Below are positions 6,891 to 14,953 of a stretch of 27,865 bases of DNA, one piece after another; the stretch's first letter is position 1; the number at the start of each line of letters is the position of its first letter. The stretch lies in NCBI GenBank assembly GCA_043816165.1, contig JBDRIE010000008.1:1-27865 (forward strand). The letters are read 5' to 3'. The stretch comes from JAACEU01 sp043816165 (GTDB lineage Bacteria > Patescibacteriota > Gracilibacteria > UBA1369 > LOWO2-01-FULL-3). The position numbers were made by a program, and so were the translations under genes. The notes under the pieces were generated by a model. That model saw only the letters and a list, made by a program, of their open reading frames with translations. It had not been told where the DNA came from and ran no database searches.

Positions 6891-7484
6891 ATGAAAAAAA
6901 TTATTTCTATCGCTATTTTCCCTGCGATTCTTGCTTCGCTTGTTCTGTTTACTGCGTGTGGTTCAAAGATTGGAGATGTGATTGATGATGGAGATATGAT
7001 CGATGATGAAGATGTTTCAGTTGTGGTTGATAATGACTTTTTTAGACTTGAGGCACCCGGGGAATGGACTGAGGGAGAGACTCCTCTGGGAGTTATCAAT
7101 ATTTTTTACAGTGATGTCGAGTCCGGAGATAGTAGGGCTAATTTGATGAATTTTAAGGATTCATTTAGTATCGTGCTTGATTCAAAAACAAACCTTGGAG
7201 AAGACTATATCGCTGGAATTAAGGAGACTTTGCTTCCGGTTCTTCCAGGTGCAACTTATTCGAACGATGAGTGTTTTGTTCAGGTTGGTGAATATGACGC
7301 ATGCTCGTTTGAAATTGATATATTGCAAAACGAGATCAACCTAAAACTGTTAATGGTCGCGATTGAAGGTGCCGGATCTGACGTTTGGCTAATTACTTAT
7401 ACAACTACCGAAACTGATTATGACGTCGCATCAGCTATTCTTGACGATATTCTTGATAATTTTGAGCTGAAAAGTGTGGAATAG
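6891..7484 (+). CDS. Small lipoprotein, 197 aa
   Basis: A lipoprotein signal peptide ends LVLFTAC, placing the lipidated Cys at 23. An acidic linker follows (IDDGDMIDDEDVS). The rest (about 45-197) reads as a compact alpha/beta domain, starting FFRLEAPGEWTEGETPLGV and continuing INIFYSDVESGD and LLMVAIEGAGSDVWLITYTTT, and ends with a helix. This is the general layout of PsbP/DUF1795-like lipoproteins, but the resemblance is only topological. It has two Cys (in NDECFVQ and YDACSFE) that could form a disulfide. It converges on the next gene with only three bases between stop codons. Confidence 0.75.
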   Translation: MKKIISIAIFPAILASLVLFTACGSKIGDVIDDGDMIDDEDVSVVVDNDFFRLEAPGEWTEGETPLGVINIFYSDVESGDSRANLMNFKDSFSIVLDSKTNLGEDYIAGIKETLLPVLPGATYSNDECFVQVGEYDACSFEIDILQNEINLKLLMVAIEGAGSDVWLITYTTTETDYDVASAILDDILDNFELKSVE

Positions 7485-7487
7485 AGG

Positions 7488-9383
7488 TTAGTCCTCCAAT
7501 CCATTATCAAAACTTACACTCCAGCTTCCGCTGTCACCATATGGTCCGACGCTTAGACTGAATGTTCCGCTTGCGTATTCTTCTTTGAGATAAATGTTTC
7601 CGCTGAAACTTCCAAATATGTTGCGGGCTTCTATATATTCGCTTGCTTCCATATATCCGTCTACGTTTCCAGATACTGCTCCTCCTTCTCCCCCATCGTA
7701 ATATCCTGTTGCAGTTGAAGACCAGCAGGTTCCTCCCGGACAGCCGCTAAAGTAGGCTGTGACCGGTCCCCCATCCGATGCAAATTCTACGCTTATGCTC
7801 CCTGAGTCCATGCCATTCCAGCTCCCACTTGCTGTTATGAATTCGGCGTATTCTCCATCTTCTCCATCCTCTCTGTCGCCTATGATGTCTGTGAAGACTT
7901 CGTATCCGGATAATTCTTCTTCTAATGAGGTTATTGCTTTATTTGCCTCTGAGAGTTGGTTGTTTAGCTTATCTCGTGCTTCAGGGGAGACGGTTGTGAA
8001 TGTGCCTCCTTCCATTGATTTTAGAATTTCAAGTTGTTGTTCTAGGTATGCTTTCATTTGTATGTTTCGCTCAAGCTCTTCTTGTTTTTCCGTCAGTTCG
8101 GATTTTGTAGGCAGGGTTAGATGTGCTTGACCGAGTGATACGATGAAGGCTAGTAAGTCTTGATCTATTTCTACATTTTTTACCGTTGTATTGTGAACTG
8201 TTGTAGTTCCCCCATTTACAATGCTTACGTCTTCAGCTGAGACAGGTAAATTGCCGTCTGCCGTTGCGTAAATTTTGTAATCCCCTTCCGGAAGATTTAT
8301 TGAGTTTGTGTCGTCAGTATTTACAGGGACAATTATTAGCTCGCCTGTCTCTTCATTGTAAGCGATTATGACTTCATCATCGTCTTCTGGGTCGTAGCCC
8401 TCCCCATAATAATCGTCATTTTCTTGGTCATTGAAAAAATCGTATAAACTTGGTTCCTCAAAATCGTCCGGGTCTACAACTTCGTTTTCCAGTGCCAATT
8501 TATTTTCTCTCCTTTGATCTATGTAACCCTGAAATTCAGCGTACCCGTTTGTTCGAATCATAAAATCCGCGATGTGTTTTGGCACGTATTCTCCATATTC
8601 TCCCTCTTCTATTTCGTCGCTGATTATTGCGGTTACATTATCTATGTAGTTGTACATGTCGTTTGCGTCGCCTTCTCTCAAGGTTTCGTACATTTCTTGT
8701 TTGTATGATTGAAAACCGGATCCGTATCCTTCGGGTAGTTGGTCGACTTCTTTGTTATAGAATTCTTCTACGTTTGCCAGGTCTGTGTAAAAAATTTCTT
8801 CAATGTCATTTATTCCAAGCTCTGCCAATCTTGGGGCGATAAGTGTTTCTGCATCACTTGGGGAAGCTTTTTCGATTTCTTTGTATGCTGTGTAGATTCC
8901 CATTCTCATTGCTTCGTCCTGGTCTCTGTATTGATCTTTTGTTAGGAAATTTCCGATTGATCGCATAAGTCCGTAATCCCGGAGACCGGTGTCAACTCCA
9001 TAGCTATTTGTTTCATCGGCGTATGCTGTGTTCAGAATAGTGTTTAGTGTTGCCTGAGCAAACATTTTTTCATTTTCACCTTCGAGATATTCGAGGGTTT
9101 TTACTGTGGTTGCCGTTTGCTCCTCTATTTTATCAAAATATTCGAAAATCGCTTCCGTATCATCACTTTCCGCTACTAATATCGTAAGTTCCGCTTTTGA
9201 TTCCAAGAGCTCCATATACTGTTCTGCCAAAATTTCCATTGCTGAGTCATGGTCTTCGTAGACGATTTCGGTTTTTGTGGAATCTGAATCGTTGGATCCT
9301 GATCCAAATTTCAGAGAGCATGAACAGCCTGAAAAGACTGCCACTAGAATTAGCAAGCTCAAAAATAGTGCGATTTTTTTCAT
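7488..9383 (-). CDS. Large lipoprotein with helical, coiled-coil and beta-rich parts
   Basis: 631 residues. The signal peptide ends AVFSGC, making Cys20 the lipidation site. Residues 40-310 are helical and acidic, with no recognised family. A strongly acidic linker (about 315-345, YYGEGYDPEDDDEV) is followed by a small beta part resembling a PEGA-like segment (GDYKIYATADGNLPVSAEDV). A coiled coil comes next (about 430-505, LTEKQEELERNIQMKAYLEQ). The C-terminal Gly/Ser-rich domain (about 515-631) has the same periodic pattern as the N-terminal domain of the protein at 5365. Predicted to sit on the outer face of the membrane. The leader reads AAACCTTCCTATG and has no Shine-Dalgarno sequence. 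Confidence 0.8.
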   Translation of the reverse strand: MKKIALFLSLLILVAVFSGCSCSLKFGSGSNDSDSTKTEIVYEDHDSAMEILAEQYMELLESKAELTILVAESDDTEAIFEYFDKIEEQTATTVKTLEYLEGENEKMFAQATLNTILNTAYADETNSYGVDTGLRDYGLMRSIGNFLTKDQYRDQDEAMRMGIYTAYKEIEKASPSDAETLIAPRLAELGINDIEEIFYTDLANVEEFYNKEVDQLPEGYGSGFQSYKQEMYETLREGDANDMYNYIDNVTAIISDEIEEGEYGEYVPKHIADFMIRTNGYAEFQGYIDQRRENKLALENEVVDPDDFEEPSLYDFFNDQENDDYYGEGYDPEDDDEVIIAYNEETGELIIVPVNTDDTNSINLPEGDYKIYATADGNLPVSAEDVSIVNGGTTTVHNTTVKNVEIDQDLLAFIVSLGQAHLTLPTKSELTEKQEELERNIQMKAYLEQQLEILKSMEGGTFTTVSPEARDKLNNQLSEANKAITSLEEELSGYEVFTDIIGDREDGEDGEYAEFITASGSWNGMDSGSISVEFASDGGPVTAYFSGCPGGTCWSSTATGYYDGGEGGAVSGNVDGYMEASEYIEARNIFGSFSGNIYLKEEYASGTFSLSVGPYGDSGSWSVSFDNGLED

Positions 9384-9407
9384 AGGAAGGTTTATTAAAG
9401 TATCTTT

Positions 9408-9413
9408 ATTATA
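9408..9413 (-). promoter_or_regulatory. -10 box for the 631-aa lipoprotein gene
   Basis: Minus-strand TATAAT lies 24 bp upstream of the ATG at 9383. The -35 is weak (CTTCAA 17 bp further). It lies within 105 bp shared with the divergent SLH gene promoter. Confidence 0.55.
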
Positions 9414-9420
9414 CAGAAAG

Positions 9421-9449
9421 TTGAGTTTATTTGAAGTTTGTTATATAGT
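9421..9449 (+). promoter_or_regulatory. Promoter for the SLH protein gene
   Basis: TTGAGT (9421-9426), 17-bp spacer, TATAGT (9444-9449); the ATG at 9489 is 39 bp downstream. The leader contains ACCCTT twice. Confidence 0.6.
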
Positions 9450-9488
9450 TCTACCGTATTTTTACCCTTGTTCTTAACCCTTATTACT

Positions 9489-10424
9489 ATGAAAAGAATT
9501 CTGATTTTGGGAGTCTCTATTCTGATGACTCTTTCTTCACTAGTGGCCGTTAATGCTGTCAGTTATGTTGATTCTATAGATTTGGATTATGTTGAATATG
9601 ACCATTATGGAGGATCTCCTGGTCAATGTGATTATGATGGAAATTGTTGGGATTCTAATGGTTTTTGGTATGCAGATCCTGATTATACAGGTTCTGATTT
9701 CACATTTGGTTATCCGGGTTCTGTAGATGGATGGGGAAATCGTTGGAATAATTATGGTTACTGGGAGGAAGATTTCTTTTACCCATATGCTAATACTCCG
9801 GAATATTCGGAATATGATGATGTGGGATGGGACTATACACCGGATGAGGGTGATTGGTGTGCCGATGGAGAATGTGGGAATGAATATCTTTTTTGGGATG
9901 TGGATCCGGAGAATGAATATAGTACTGTCGTAAATTATGTGGGGAATGCGGGTGTTTTTGATGGCTATGATGATGGGAGTTTCAAACCTTATGGCAGTAT
10001 AAACAGAGCTGAATTTTTGAAAGTTTTGGTTGAATTTAGTGGCGTGACTCCAAATAGCACGTACGGAAACTGTTTTAATGATGTTGGAACTGACTGGTAT
10101 GCCCCTTATGTTTGTTATGCAAAGGCACAAGGCTGGGTTGTTGGATATAGCGATGGGACTTTCGGTCCGGGAAATACCGTGAATAAAGCTGAAGCGCTCA
10201 AAATGCTTTTGGAGGTCCGAAGTGCGCCCTTTTCAGCGTGTGTTTATGGAGCGGCTACGGATGTAACAGCCGAAGAATGGCATTGTCCTTATTTCCAATT
10301 TTCAAATGAATATGATTTGGTCGATGATTACGAATATTATTATTACCCTGGAGATTTAATGATCCGAGGAGAAATAGCTGATATGTTCTATAGATATGAT
10401 ATAAATTATTTGGGGGTGCAGTAG
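9489..10424 (+). CDS. SLH-domain surface protein with Tyr/Trp/Asp-rich N-terminus
   Basis: 311 residues from ATG 9489. That start is preferred over an upstream TTG because it yields a clean signal peptide (MKRILILGVSILMTLSSLVA, cleavage near VNA). Residues 24-150 are extraordinarily rich in Tyr, Trp, Phe, Asp and Gly and almost lack Lys/Arg. They contain Cys pairs (GQCDYDGNCWD, DWCADGECG). Three SLH repeats follow: GVFDGYDDGSFKPYGSINRA, then WVVGYSDGTFGPGNTVNKAE, then a degenerate one with YYYYPGDLMIRGEIADMFY. SLH domains usually tether proteins to cell-wall polymers or the S-layer. It converges on the PH-domain gene with 11 bp between stops. Confidence 0.88.
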   Translation: MKRILILGVSILMTLSSLVAVNAVSYVDSIDLDYVEYDHYGGSPGQCDYDGNCWDSNGFWYADPDYTGSDFTFGYPGSVDGWGNRWNNYGYWEEDFFYPYANTPEYSEYDDVGWDYTPDEGDWCADGECGNEYLFWDVDPENEYSTVVNYVGNAGVFDGYDDGSFKPYGSINRAEFLKVLVEFSGVTPNSTYGNCFNDVGTDWYAPYVCYAKAQGWVVGYSDGTFGPGNTVNKAEALKMLLEVRSAPFSACVYGAATDVTAEEWHCPYFQFSNEYDLVDDYEYYYYPGDLMIRGEIADMFYRYDINYLGVQ

Positions 10425-10435
10425 AGAAATTGGAC

Positions 10436-11080
10436 CTACCTGAAGGTGTTTAGTTGTTGCTGCTCCTCGAAAGGGATCGGGTTTGGTTGTTGTTGGATGT
10501 TCAAGGGGGTTTCTCCCCTTTCTCCTCTTCTTATATCTCTTTGGCGGTCTTCTTTTGCCCTGCTTAGTGCGCGGAAATGGAATTTTGCATTTGGGACTCT
10601 GTTGAAGGTTTTTATTGTGTCAGAAGCATTCAGAAATATTTTTATATCTCCATATTTGAATAAGCTTGGCATGATCCCTTCCTGAACTTTTTCAATGTTT
10701 TGGATTTGACCCATGTCGATTGAGTCCTGGTTGTCTGTGAAGAAGAGGGTTTTATTATGATCAATTACTCTAGAATTAGTAATAATCACCACATTCGCAA
10801 AATAATTTAACATTTTTATAAAAAAACGGTGCATGTACACCGTTCCGGATAAAAAGGCTGTAAAGAATAATAGCTTCATCTCCCTATTTCCCTGTAGGAT
10901 TTCCTTGATTGTGTTCATCTGAAACATTAGAAGCCCAATTACAATCACGAAAATTCCGAAGAATACCAATTCCTTAAGCAAGTCGACCCAATGGTGTCGG
11001 AAAAAATATAAAAACTGTTCGTTAGTCTGTTGTCCCTTGAAGATTTTGTCCTTGTTGTTGGGAGGTATTACAGGGTCCAT
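10436..11080 (-). CDS. Membrane protein with PH-like (bPH_2/DUF304-type) domain
   Basis: 214 residues from ATG 11080 (MDPVIPPNNKDKIFKGQQ). The longer frame to 11137 would run far into the upstream small gene, so I chose the 11080 start, which gives a 13-nt overlap typical of coupled genes. Two hydrophobic helices (about 37-55 and 69-88) precede the PH-like part (about 92-175: NVVIITNSRVIDHNKTLFF, then IDMGQIQNIEKVQEG, LFKYGDIKIF). That order matches bacterial PH-domain membrane proteins, whose biochemical role is mostly unknown. The C-terminal tail is basic, then Gln/Pro-rich. It is the last gene of the leftward cluster. Confidence 0.82.
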   Translation of the reverse strand: MDPVIPPNNKDKIFKGQQTNEQFLYFFRHHWVDLLKELVFFGIFVIVIGLLMFQMNTIKEILQGNREMKLLFFTAFLSGTVYMHRFFIKMLNYFANVVIITNSRVIDHNKTLFFTDNQDSIDMGQIQNIEKVQEGIMPSLFKYGDIKIFLNASDTIKTFNRVPNAKFHFRALSRAKEDRQRDIRRGERGETPLNIQQQPNPIPFEEQQQLNTFR

Positions 11081-11292
11081 ATAAACCAAATGGTAAATAA
11101 TAAGTGGAATAGAGTGAAAGCTCCATGCGCCATGCACATGTGCCTTTTTCCTATAATTCCAAATAGTTTTGTATATTTGAGTTCAGGGAATCGATATTTT
11201 TTGTTGTACAAAAATAATCTGCTCAATGTGAGGAGAAAAAAGATAATTGAGCCCAAAAGTACTAGAACCATTAGAGTAATAAAAAGAGACAT
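11068..11292 (-). CDS. Small two-helix membrane protein, 74 aa
   Basis: MSLFITLMVLVLLGSIIFFL forms a first helix (about 3-28). A basic middle segment (YNKKYRFPELKYTKLF) follows, then a second helix (about 53-72). The stop overlaps the start of the PH-domain gene by 13 nt, which suggests translational coupling and a functional pair in the membrane. Family not recognised. The 79 bp upstream hold no gene. TATAAA 9 bp upstream of the start is too close to serve as its -10, so the promoter is unclear. Confidence 0.7.
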   Translation of the reverse strand: MSLFITLMVLVLLGSIIFFLLTLSRLFLYNKKYRFPELKYTKLFGIIGKRHMCMAHGAFTLFHLLFTIWFIWTL

Positions 11293-11371
11293 GTTGGTTC
11301 TTTTATAAACTGGACTTGCCCACCTGTATTCTAGGAGATTATCGCGAAAGCGTCAACTTTATTTTTTTCTT

Positions 11372-11668
11372 TTATCTGACGATGCCTTCTTCAACCGGAA
11401 TTTCAACCGGAACTTCCTGTTGAAGTTCTTGAGTTTGGTATTCGATTTTCTGGATATAGCCTTGGTACTGGCTTGTTGATCCGAGTCCTATTAAAGCGCT
11501 CACGCCTATTACTACCGCTGCGATTACAATAATCATTGCGATTATGAGTCCTTTGCTTTTGAAAGGTGAGCTTGGTTGTGGTGGTACCGGCGGCTGTACC
11601 GGTGGTTGTACCGGTTGTACCGGTGGTACCGGTGGCTGTAGTGGTGGTGTATTTTCTTCTGGTGCCAT
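11372..11668 (-). CDS. Proline-rich single-pass membrane protein, 98 aa
   Basis: It starts MAPEE, the same five residues as the gene before it. Residues 8-33 are almost entirely Pro, Val and Gln (PPVQPPVPP-type repeats). One transmembrane helix (about 40-62) follows, then a short outside segment with helical SQYQGYIQKIEYQTQELQQ. The DNA of the Pro-rich part is made of imperfect TACCGGTGG-type repeats (about 11578-11645). The ATG comes one base after the upstream gene's TAA (TAAAATG), so translation is probably coupled. By topology the Pro-rich part is cytosolic and could bind a partner in the same apparatus. Confidence 0.75.
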   Translation of the reverse strand: MAPEENTPPLQPPVPPVQPVQPPVQPPVPPQPSSPFKSKGLIIAMIIVIAAVVIGVSALIGLGSTSQYQGYIQKIEYQTQELQQEVPVEIPVEEGIVR

Positions 11669-11669
11669 T

Positions 11670-12785
11670 TTATTTCTTTTTACGAGATATGAATAATCCT
11701 CCTAATGGGAATAGTAAGTAAATTAATACCGGAGTTCCTGTTCCAGCCGTAACTCCTGTTTCTGCGCTTTGTAGGGATACTGTGGCTGCGGCTTGAGACT
11801 GTGATGGAGTTGGAGTGACAGCGGTTACAGTTGTAGCTATAGGTTCTGTTACGTCTTCGAAATCTCCGGGAAGTGCAGAGTAACGAGCTTGGACTTCTCC
11901 ACTTTTAATATCTTTTACTTCCCCGTCATTCGGATCTTTTGCGTAAATCTTGTAAGTGTATTCTCCCGATGCTACTACTTCGTCACCATCTGTCCCATCC
12001 CACCAAACATAATAATCCCCTGCTTCAACGTCTTCGTCCTCAAGTAAATCAAGAACCGTTACACCCGTATGATCAATGATGTTTATATCAATTTTGGCAT
12101 CTGCTGATATTTCGTATGAAATTTTTGTTTCGTTTGTTAATGGGTTGAATTGAACCGGGAAAACGTCATGGTCGGTGATTTCCAGGTCATCTTCTGCTCC
12201 GGCTGGCGTTGGGTCCGGATCAGGCGTCGGCTCTGGAGTTGGGGTTGGGGTCGGAGTTGGAGTTGTGGCTGTTGCTGATATGAACGCTAAAACCAGGTTG
12301 CTATCCATAGGTTCTGTACCGTTTGAGATAGTTGCAGCCGGAACTGTAAGTGTATATGCAGTGGTCCCTTCCAGGTCCGCATAATTGACGATTAATGATT
12401 TGTCCGCTTCTACATATGATATTGGGCTAACTTGTTTATCGTCTGTGCTGCCTGCGCTTAAGATTGTTACGTTTGTTGTCGGGTCTAATGTGAGGCCTGC
12501 TTCATCAAAAACAACTGTGATTTGACCGGATTCTGTTGCTATATCTGTCGCATTGTTAATTGGTGATGTAGAAACAATAGTTGGGGGAAATTCTGCGTCT
12601 GGGATTGTAGGGGGTTCTTCACCTATAAACCCTTTAAAAAGGGACCCCGATCCCCCTGATATCAGAAAATATATGGTAATTAGAATGGCTATACCCACAA
12701 AGATAAGAAAATAGTTCCTTATTTTTGTGCTTAATAGTGTTCTTGTTTTTATTTGATCACTTGGATCAATTTCTTCCGGTGCCAT
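11670..12785 (-). CDS. Ig-like surface protein with sortase-type C-terminal tail
   Basis: 371 residues. A cytosolic N-terminus (MAPEEIDPSD) leads to a helix (27-43) and the juxtamembrane motif GSLFKGFIGEEPP (47-59). A bacterial Ig-like domain of the SbsA/Big_5 type follows (67-170: PPTIVSTSPINNATDI, ITVVFDEAG). Next come a Thr-Pro linker (174-194) and a FlgD-type Ig-like domain (205-285: VFPVQFNPLTNETKISYEIS, YVWWDGTDGDEVVASGEYTY). The tail has SAETG at 340-344, then a hydrophobic stretch (352-366) and RKKK. That motif-helix-basic order resembles LPXTG/LAXTG sorting signals. It starts its own transcription unit (promoter at 12813-12841). Confidence 0.82.
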   Translation of the reverse strand: MAPEEIDPSDQIKTRTLLSTKIRNYFLIFVGIAILITIYFLISGGSGSLFKGFIGEEPPTIPDAEFPPTIVSTSPINNATDIATESGQITVVFDEAGLTLDPTTNVTILSAGSTDDKQVSPISYVEADKSLIVNYADLEGTTAYTLTVPAATISNGTEPMDSNLVLAFISATATTPTPTPTPTPEPTPDPDPTPAGAEDDLEITDHDVFPVQFNPLTNETKISYEISADAKIDINIIDHTGVTVLDLLEDEDVEAGDYYVWWDGTDGDEVVASGEYTYKIYAKDPNDGEVKDIKSGEVQARYSALPGDFEDVTEPIATTVTAVTPTPSQSQAAATVSLQSAETGVTAGTGTPVLIYLLFPLGGLFISRKKK

Positions 12786-12812
12786 ATATTTTTGTTTTTG
12801 TTTTATCGGTAT

Positions 12813-12841
12813 ATTATACCATGTTTTTGGACGTTTTGCAA
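12813..12841 (-). promoter_or_regulatory. Promoter for the Ig-like protein unit, within a palindrome
   Basis: Minus strand: TTGCAA (12841-12836), 17-bp spacer, TATAAT (12818-12813) with an extended TGG before it. The -10 lies in the 13-bp palindrome GGTATAATATACC. Its context ATGGTATAATATACC resembles two other promoters of this cluster. Confidence 0.8.
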
Positions 12842-12848
12842 TTTGCTA

Positions 12849-14522
12849 CTATTGGCATTCTGCTCTAATTAAATACGGGAAAATATACCCATAAAGTGAA
12901 TCTTCATAAACCTGCTGTGCCTCATAGCTGTAATCACTACATTGGACAATTCCACCTCCTTCTTTGTCCAAACCGTCTATCCATGTATTTCCATCACTGC
13001 TTGTTTGCAATTTTGAACATATTGAACCTATATGTCCGCATGCAGAATCTCCACTATCATTATATCCAACTATAGCAGCCATCAGCCCATAAGTAGATGC
13101 TTTATCTTTATTTGTCGTCATACATATATGCGTTCTATCGCCATAACTGCAACTGTCACAGATAGCATTAATACTCCAATCAAAACCAGGGCTATTGTTG
13201 TCAAGATATTGATAAATTTCTTCAATGCTCAAATTGCATCCGCCACCAACAAGCTCATATGTGTATTCCGCATTTGGATTATTAACATTTTTTATTCCTA
13301 TCTCTGAGCAAATTTTCCCTAAATCAGAACATGTCTCATTACCTGTCGTTGTTACGCATTTAAGAAGAGACGTTTCGTCTGATGACGTACAGAAATTTTC
13401 GTTAGTTTCCAGTAGTGTGCCATAATACTCCACTTCAATTGGTGCTAGCTCCAAATTGAACTCCAAATTGCCACAAATGGCTCTAAATGCATAATTAGTG
13501 GTATCTACTACGCCGCTATGTTGGAAATTTTGACCTAGGGCGCTACACGATTCACCTGTTGATATCCAATCTGCTGCCACTCCATCAATGTTATGATTAC
13601 TTGCTTCGATTCCCGTGCAGTTTACACATGCTTCATCGCCTGTTTGAAAAAATACTGCAGGATTACTTCCATCGGTAATGCAGGCATGAGTTGCGTCTTC
13701 TCCCCCACAATCTGGGACTAGGACTTCTGGTTGTTCTTCTGCTAATTTCATCCATAACATATATTCCTCATCACTGAAATCTATATTTGAAGCTACATTA
13801 TTAGTAATTTCCACTTCCTGGAAATCATTAATACCAGATCCGTTTTTCGAATATATTTTTTCAACTCTGTCTATTAAATCAGACTCATTTAAGTATTCAG
13901 TTAAATAGCTACCGTTTGAGATCCCGGCTATTGAGACCCATCCCTCATCTCCCATATAATTAATAATTCCATAATTACTCCACGGATCGAATGGATTATC
14001 CGTTGATGCCAGATCGTATGGCATCGGCTCATTTACGCTATATATTTCCCCCATCACTGTTTCATCTTTTGATTGAATTATAAAAGTTGTGTTTGCGAAC
14101 ACGGTTAAATTATTGGGATCGTCTAATGTGACTGTTTCATTGTGTACTGCCTGCGGCCAACTATAAAAAACTTGTGACATTGGTTGCAGATACATAATTC
14201 GAATTCTATTTTGAGGAACACAATTTATCCTATCTACTATTTCCTGAACTGTAAGATCTTCCGTGGCATAATAATAATTCTGGCCCGCGCTCAAAGTTGT
14301 TGTCGTTAAACTAGAATCCGGCGTACAAGTGTCATCAGATTCATATTGGTAATATCCACCCGGATCTGCGAACATCCCTTTGAATGTTGAGCCCGGTGCA
14401 AGTGACAAAGATGGTGGTGTGTCTTCTTCAACTTTTGTAATTGTAGAATAAACTACCACTCCGATAATGATGATACCTATTAATGCAACCGCTGTAAGAA
14501 ATAAATTTTTATTATTTTTCAT
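12849..14522 (-). CDS. Single-pass exported protein with three Cys-rich repeats
   Basis: 557 residues. One N-terminal helix (7-28) is followed by PPSLSLAPGSTFKGMF (36-51), a motif shared with the 757-aa protein of the same operon. Residues 55-265 are mixed, with no known domain. The rest holds three repeats (about 272-350, 378-455, 458-556). Each opens with two Cys 9-11 apart, has a C-rich turn (TGESCSALG, GNETCSDLGKICS, GDSACGHIGSICS), and ends in AxC (C350, C455, C556). There are 20 Cys in all, so a disulfide-stabilised extracellular protein is likely. Family not recognised. It is the last gene of the unit beginning at 17227. Its leader, AACCCTCATATATG, has no Shine-Dalgarno sequence. Confidence 0.75.
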   Translation of the reverse strand: MKNNKNLFLTAVALIGIIIIGVVVYSTITKVEEDTPPSLSLAPGSTFKGMFADPGGYYQYESDDTCTPDSSLTTTTLSAGQNYYYATEDLTVQEIVDRINCVPQNRIRIMYLQPMSQVFYSWPQAVHNETVTLDDPNNLTVFANTTFIIQSKDETVMGEIYSVNEPMPYDLASTDNPFDPWSNYGIINYMGDEGWVSIAGISNGSYLTEYLNESDLIDRVEKIYSKNGSGINDFQEVEITNNVASNIDFSDEEYMLWMKLAEEQPEVLVPDCGGEDATHACITDGSNPAVFFQTGDEACVNCTGIEASNHNIDGVAADWISTGESCSALGQNFQHSGVVDTTNYAFRAICGNLEFNLELAPIEVEYYGTLLETNENFCTSSDETSLLKCVTTTGNETCSDLGKICSEIGIKNVNNPNAEYTYELVGGGCNLSIEEIYQYLDNNSPGFDWSINAICDSCSYGDRTHICMTTNKDKASTYGLMAAIVGYNDSGDSACGHIGSICSKLQTSSDGNTWIDGLDKEGGGIVQCSDYSYEAQQVYEDSLYGYIFPYLIRAECQ

Positions 14523-14555
14523 ATATGAGGGTTATGTCTGATTGCAATGATATCA

Positions 14556-14933
14556 TTATTTCTTTTTTTTGTATGCATATCCAAGGATAAGACTTGGGAT
14601 GAGTAGGAATGCCACTTCCGGACCTGTTTCTGAAATTATGCTTGTACTTTCAGAAGATTCACTAGTTTCATCGGTTGTAACGCTAGGGCTTGAATCTGTT
14701 GGAAGTGGTGATCCACCACCTGTTCCTAGATCTGGTGGAGTTGTGTCATCTTCGTCTCCTCCCAGGGCTGGCGGGGTTGTGTCATCTTCGTCTCCTCCTA
14801 GGGCTGGTGGAGTTGTATCATCTTCTGCTAATGGTGAACTAATACTTGGCGGTTCTGCGGCATATGCAATAAATTGTGCTTGGACGCCCATTAATGCTAC
14901 CAAGAAAAGCAGGGCTAATATTTTTGTTTTCAT
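14556..14933 (-). CDS. Secreted acidic repeat protein with sorting-signal-like tail
   Basis: 125 residues. A signal peptide (about 1-26, ending AYAA) is followed by a low-complexity region with a 12-residue repeat DDTTPPALGGDE (about 38-71). A Ser/Thr/Glu stretch (79-100) comes next. The C-terminus reads SETGP (101-105), a hydrophobic helix (106-120) and KKKK. The tail has the same plan as that of the 371-aa Ig-like protein and resembles a cell-surface sorting signal. The mature part is nearly all linker, so it could act as a flexible spacer or a heavily modified surface coat protein. It sits 20 bp after the 757-aa gene and 33 bp before the 557-aa gene, so it is part of that operon. Confidence 0.75.
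   Translation of the reverse strand: MKTKILALLFLVALMGVQAQFIAYAAEPPSISSPLAEDDTTPPALGGDEDDTTPPALGGDEDDTTPPDLGTGGGSPLPTDSSPSVTTDETSESSESTSIISETGPEVAFLLIPSLILGYAYKKKK
14740..14826. repeat. 36-bp tandem repeat inside the acidic repeat gene
   Basis: Two nearly identical 36-bp units (14740-14775 and 14776-14811) begin GTTGTGTCATCTTCGTCTCC, and a partial third starts at 14812. They encode the 12-residue DDTTPPALGGDE repeat. The units differ at only a few positions, so they are recent duplications and copy number may vary between strains. Confidence 0.85.
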
Positions 14934-14953
14934 GTTTATTTTGGATTATTTAA

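Noticed and set aside
9540..10130. Minus-strand 196-codon frame opposite the SLH gene
   Set aside because: Its Ile/Thr/Arg-rich translation mirrors Asp/Tyr codons of the SLH protein; the plus strand has the signal peptide and SLH repeats.
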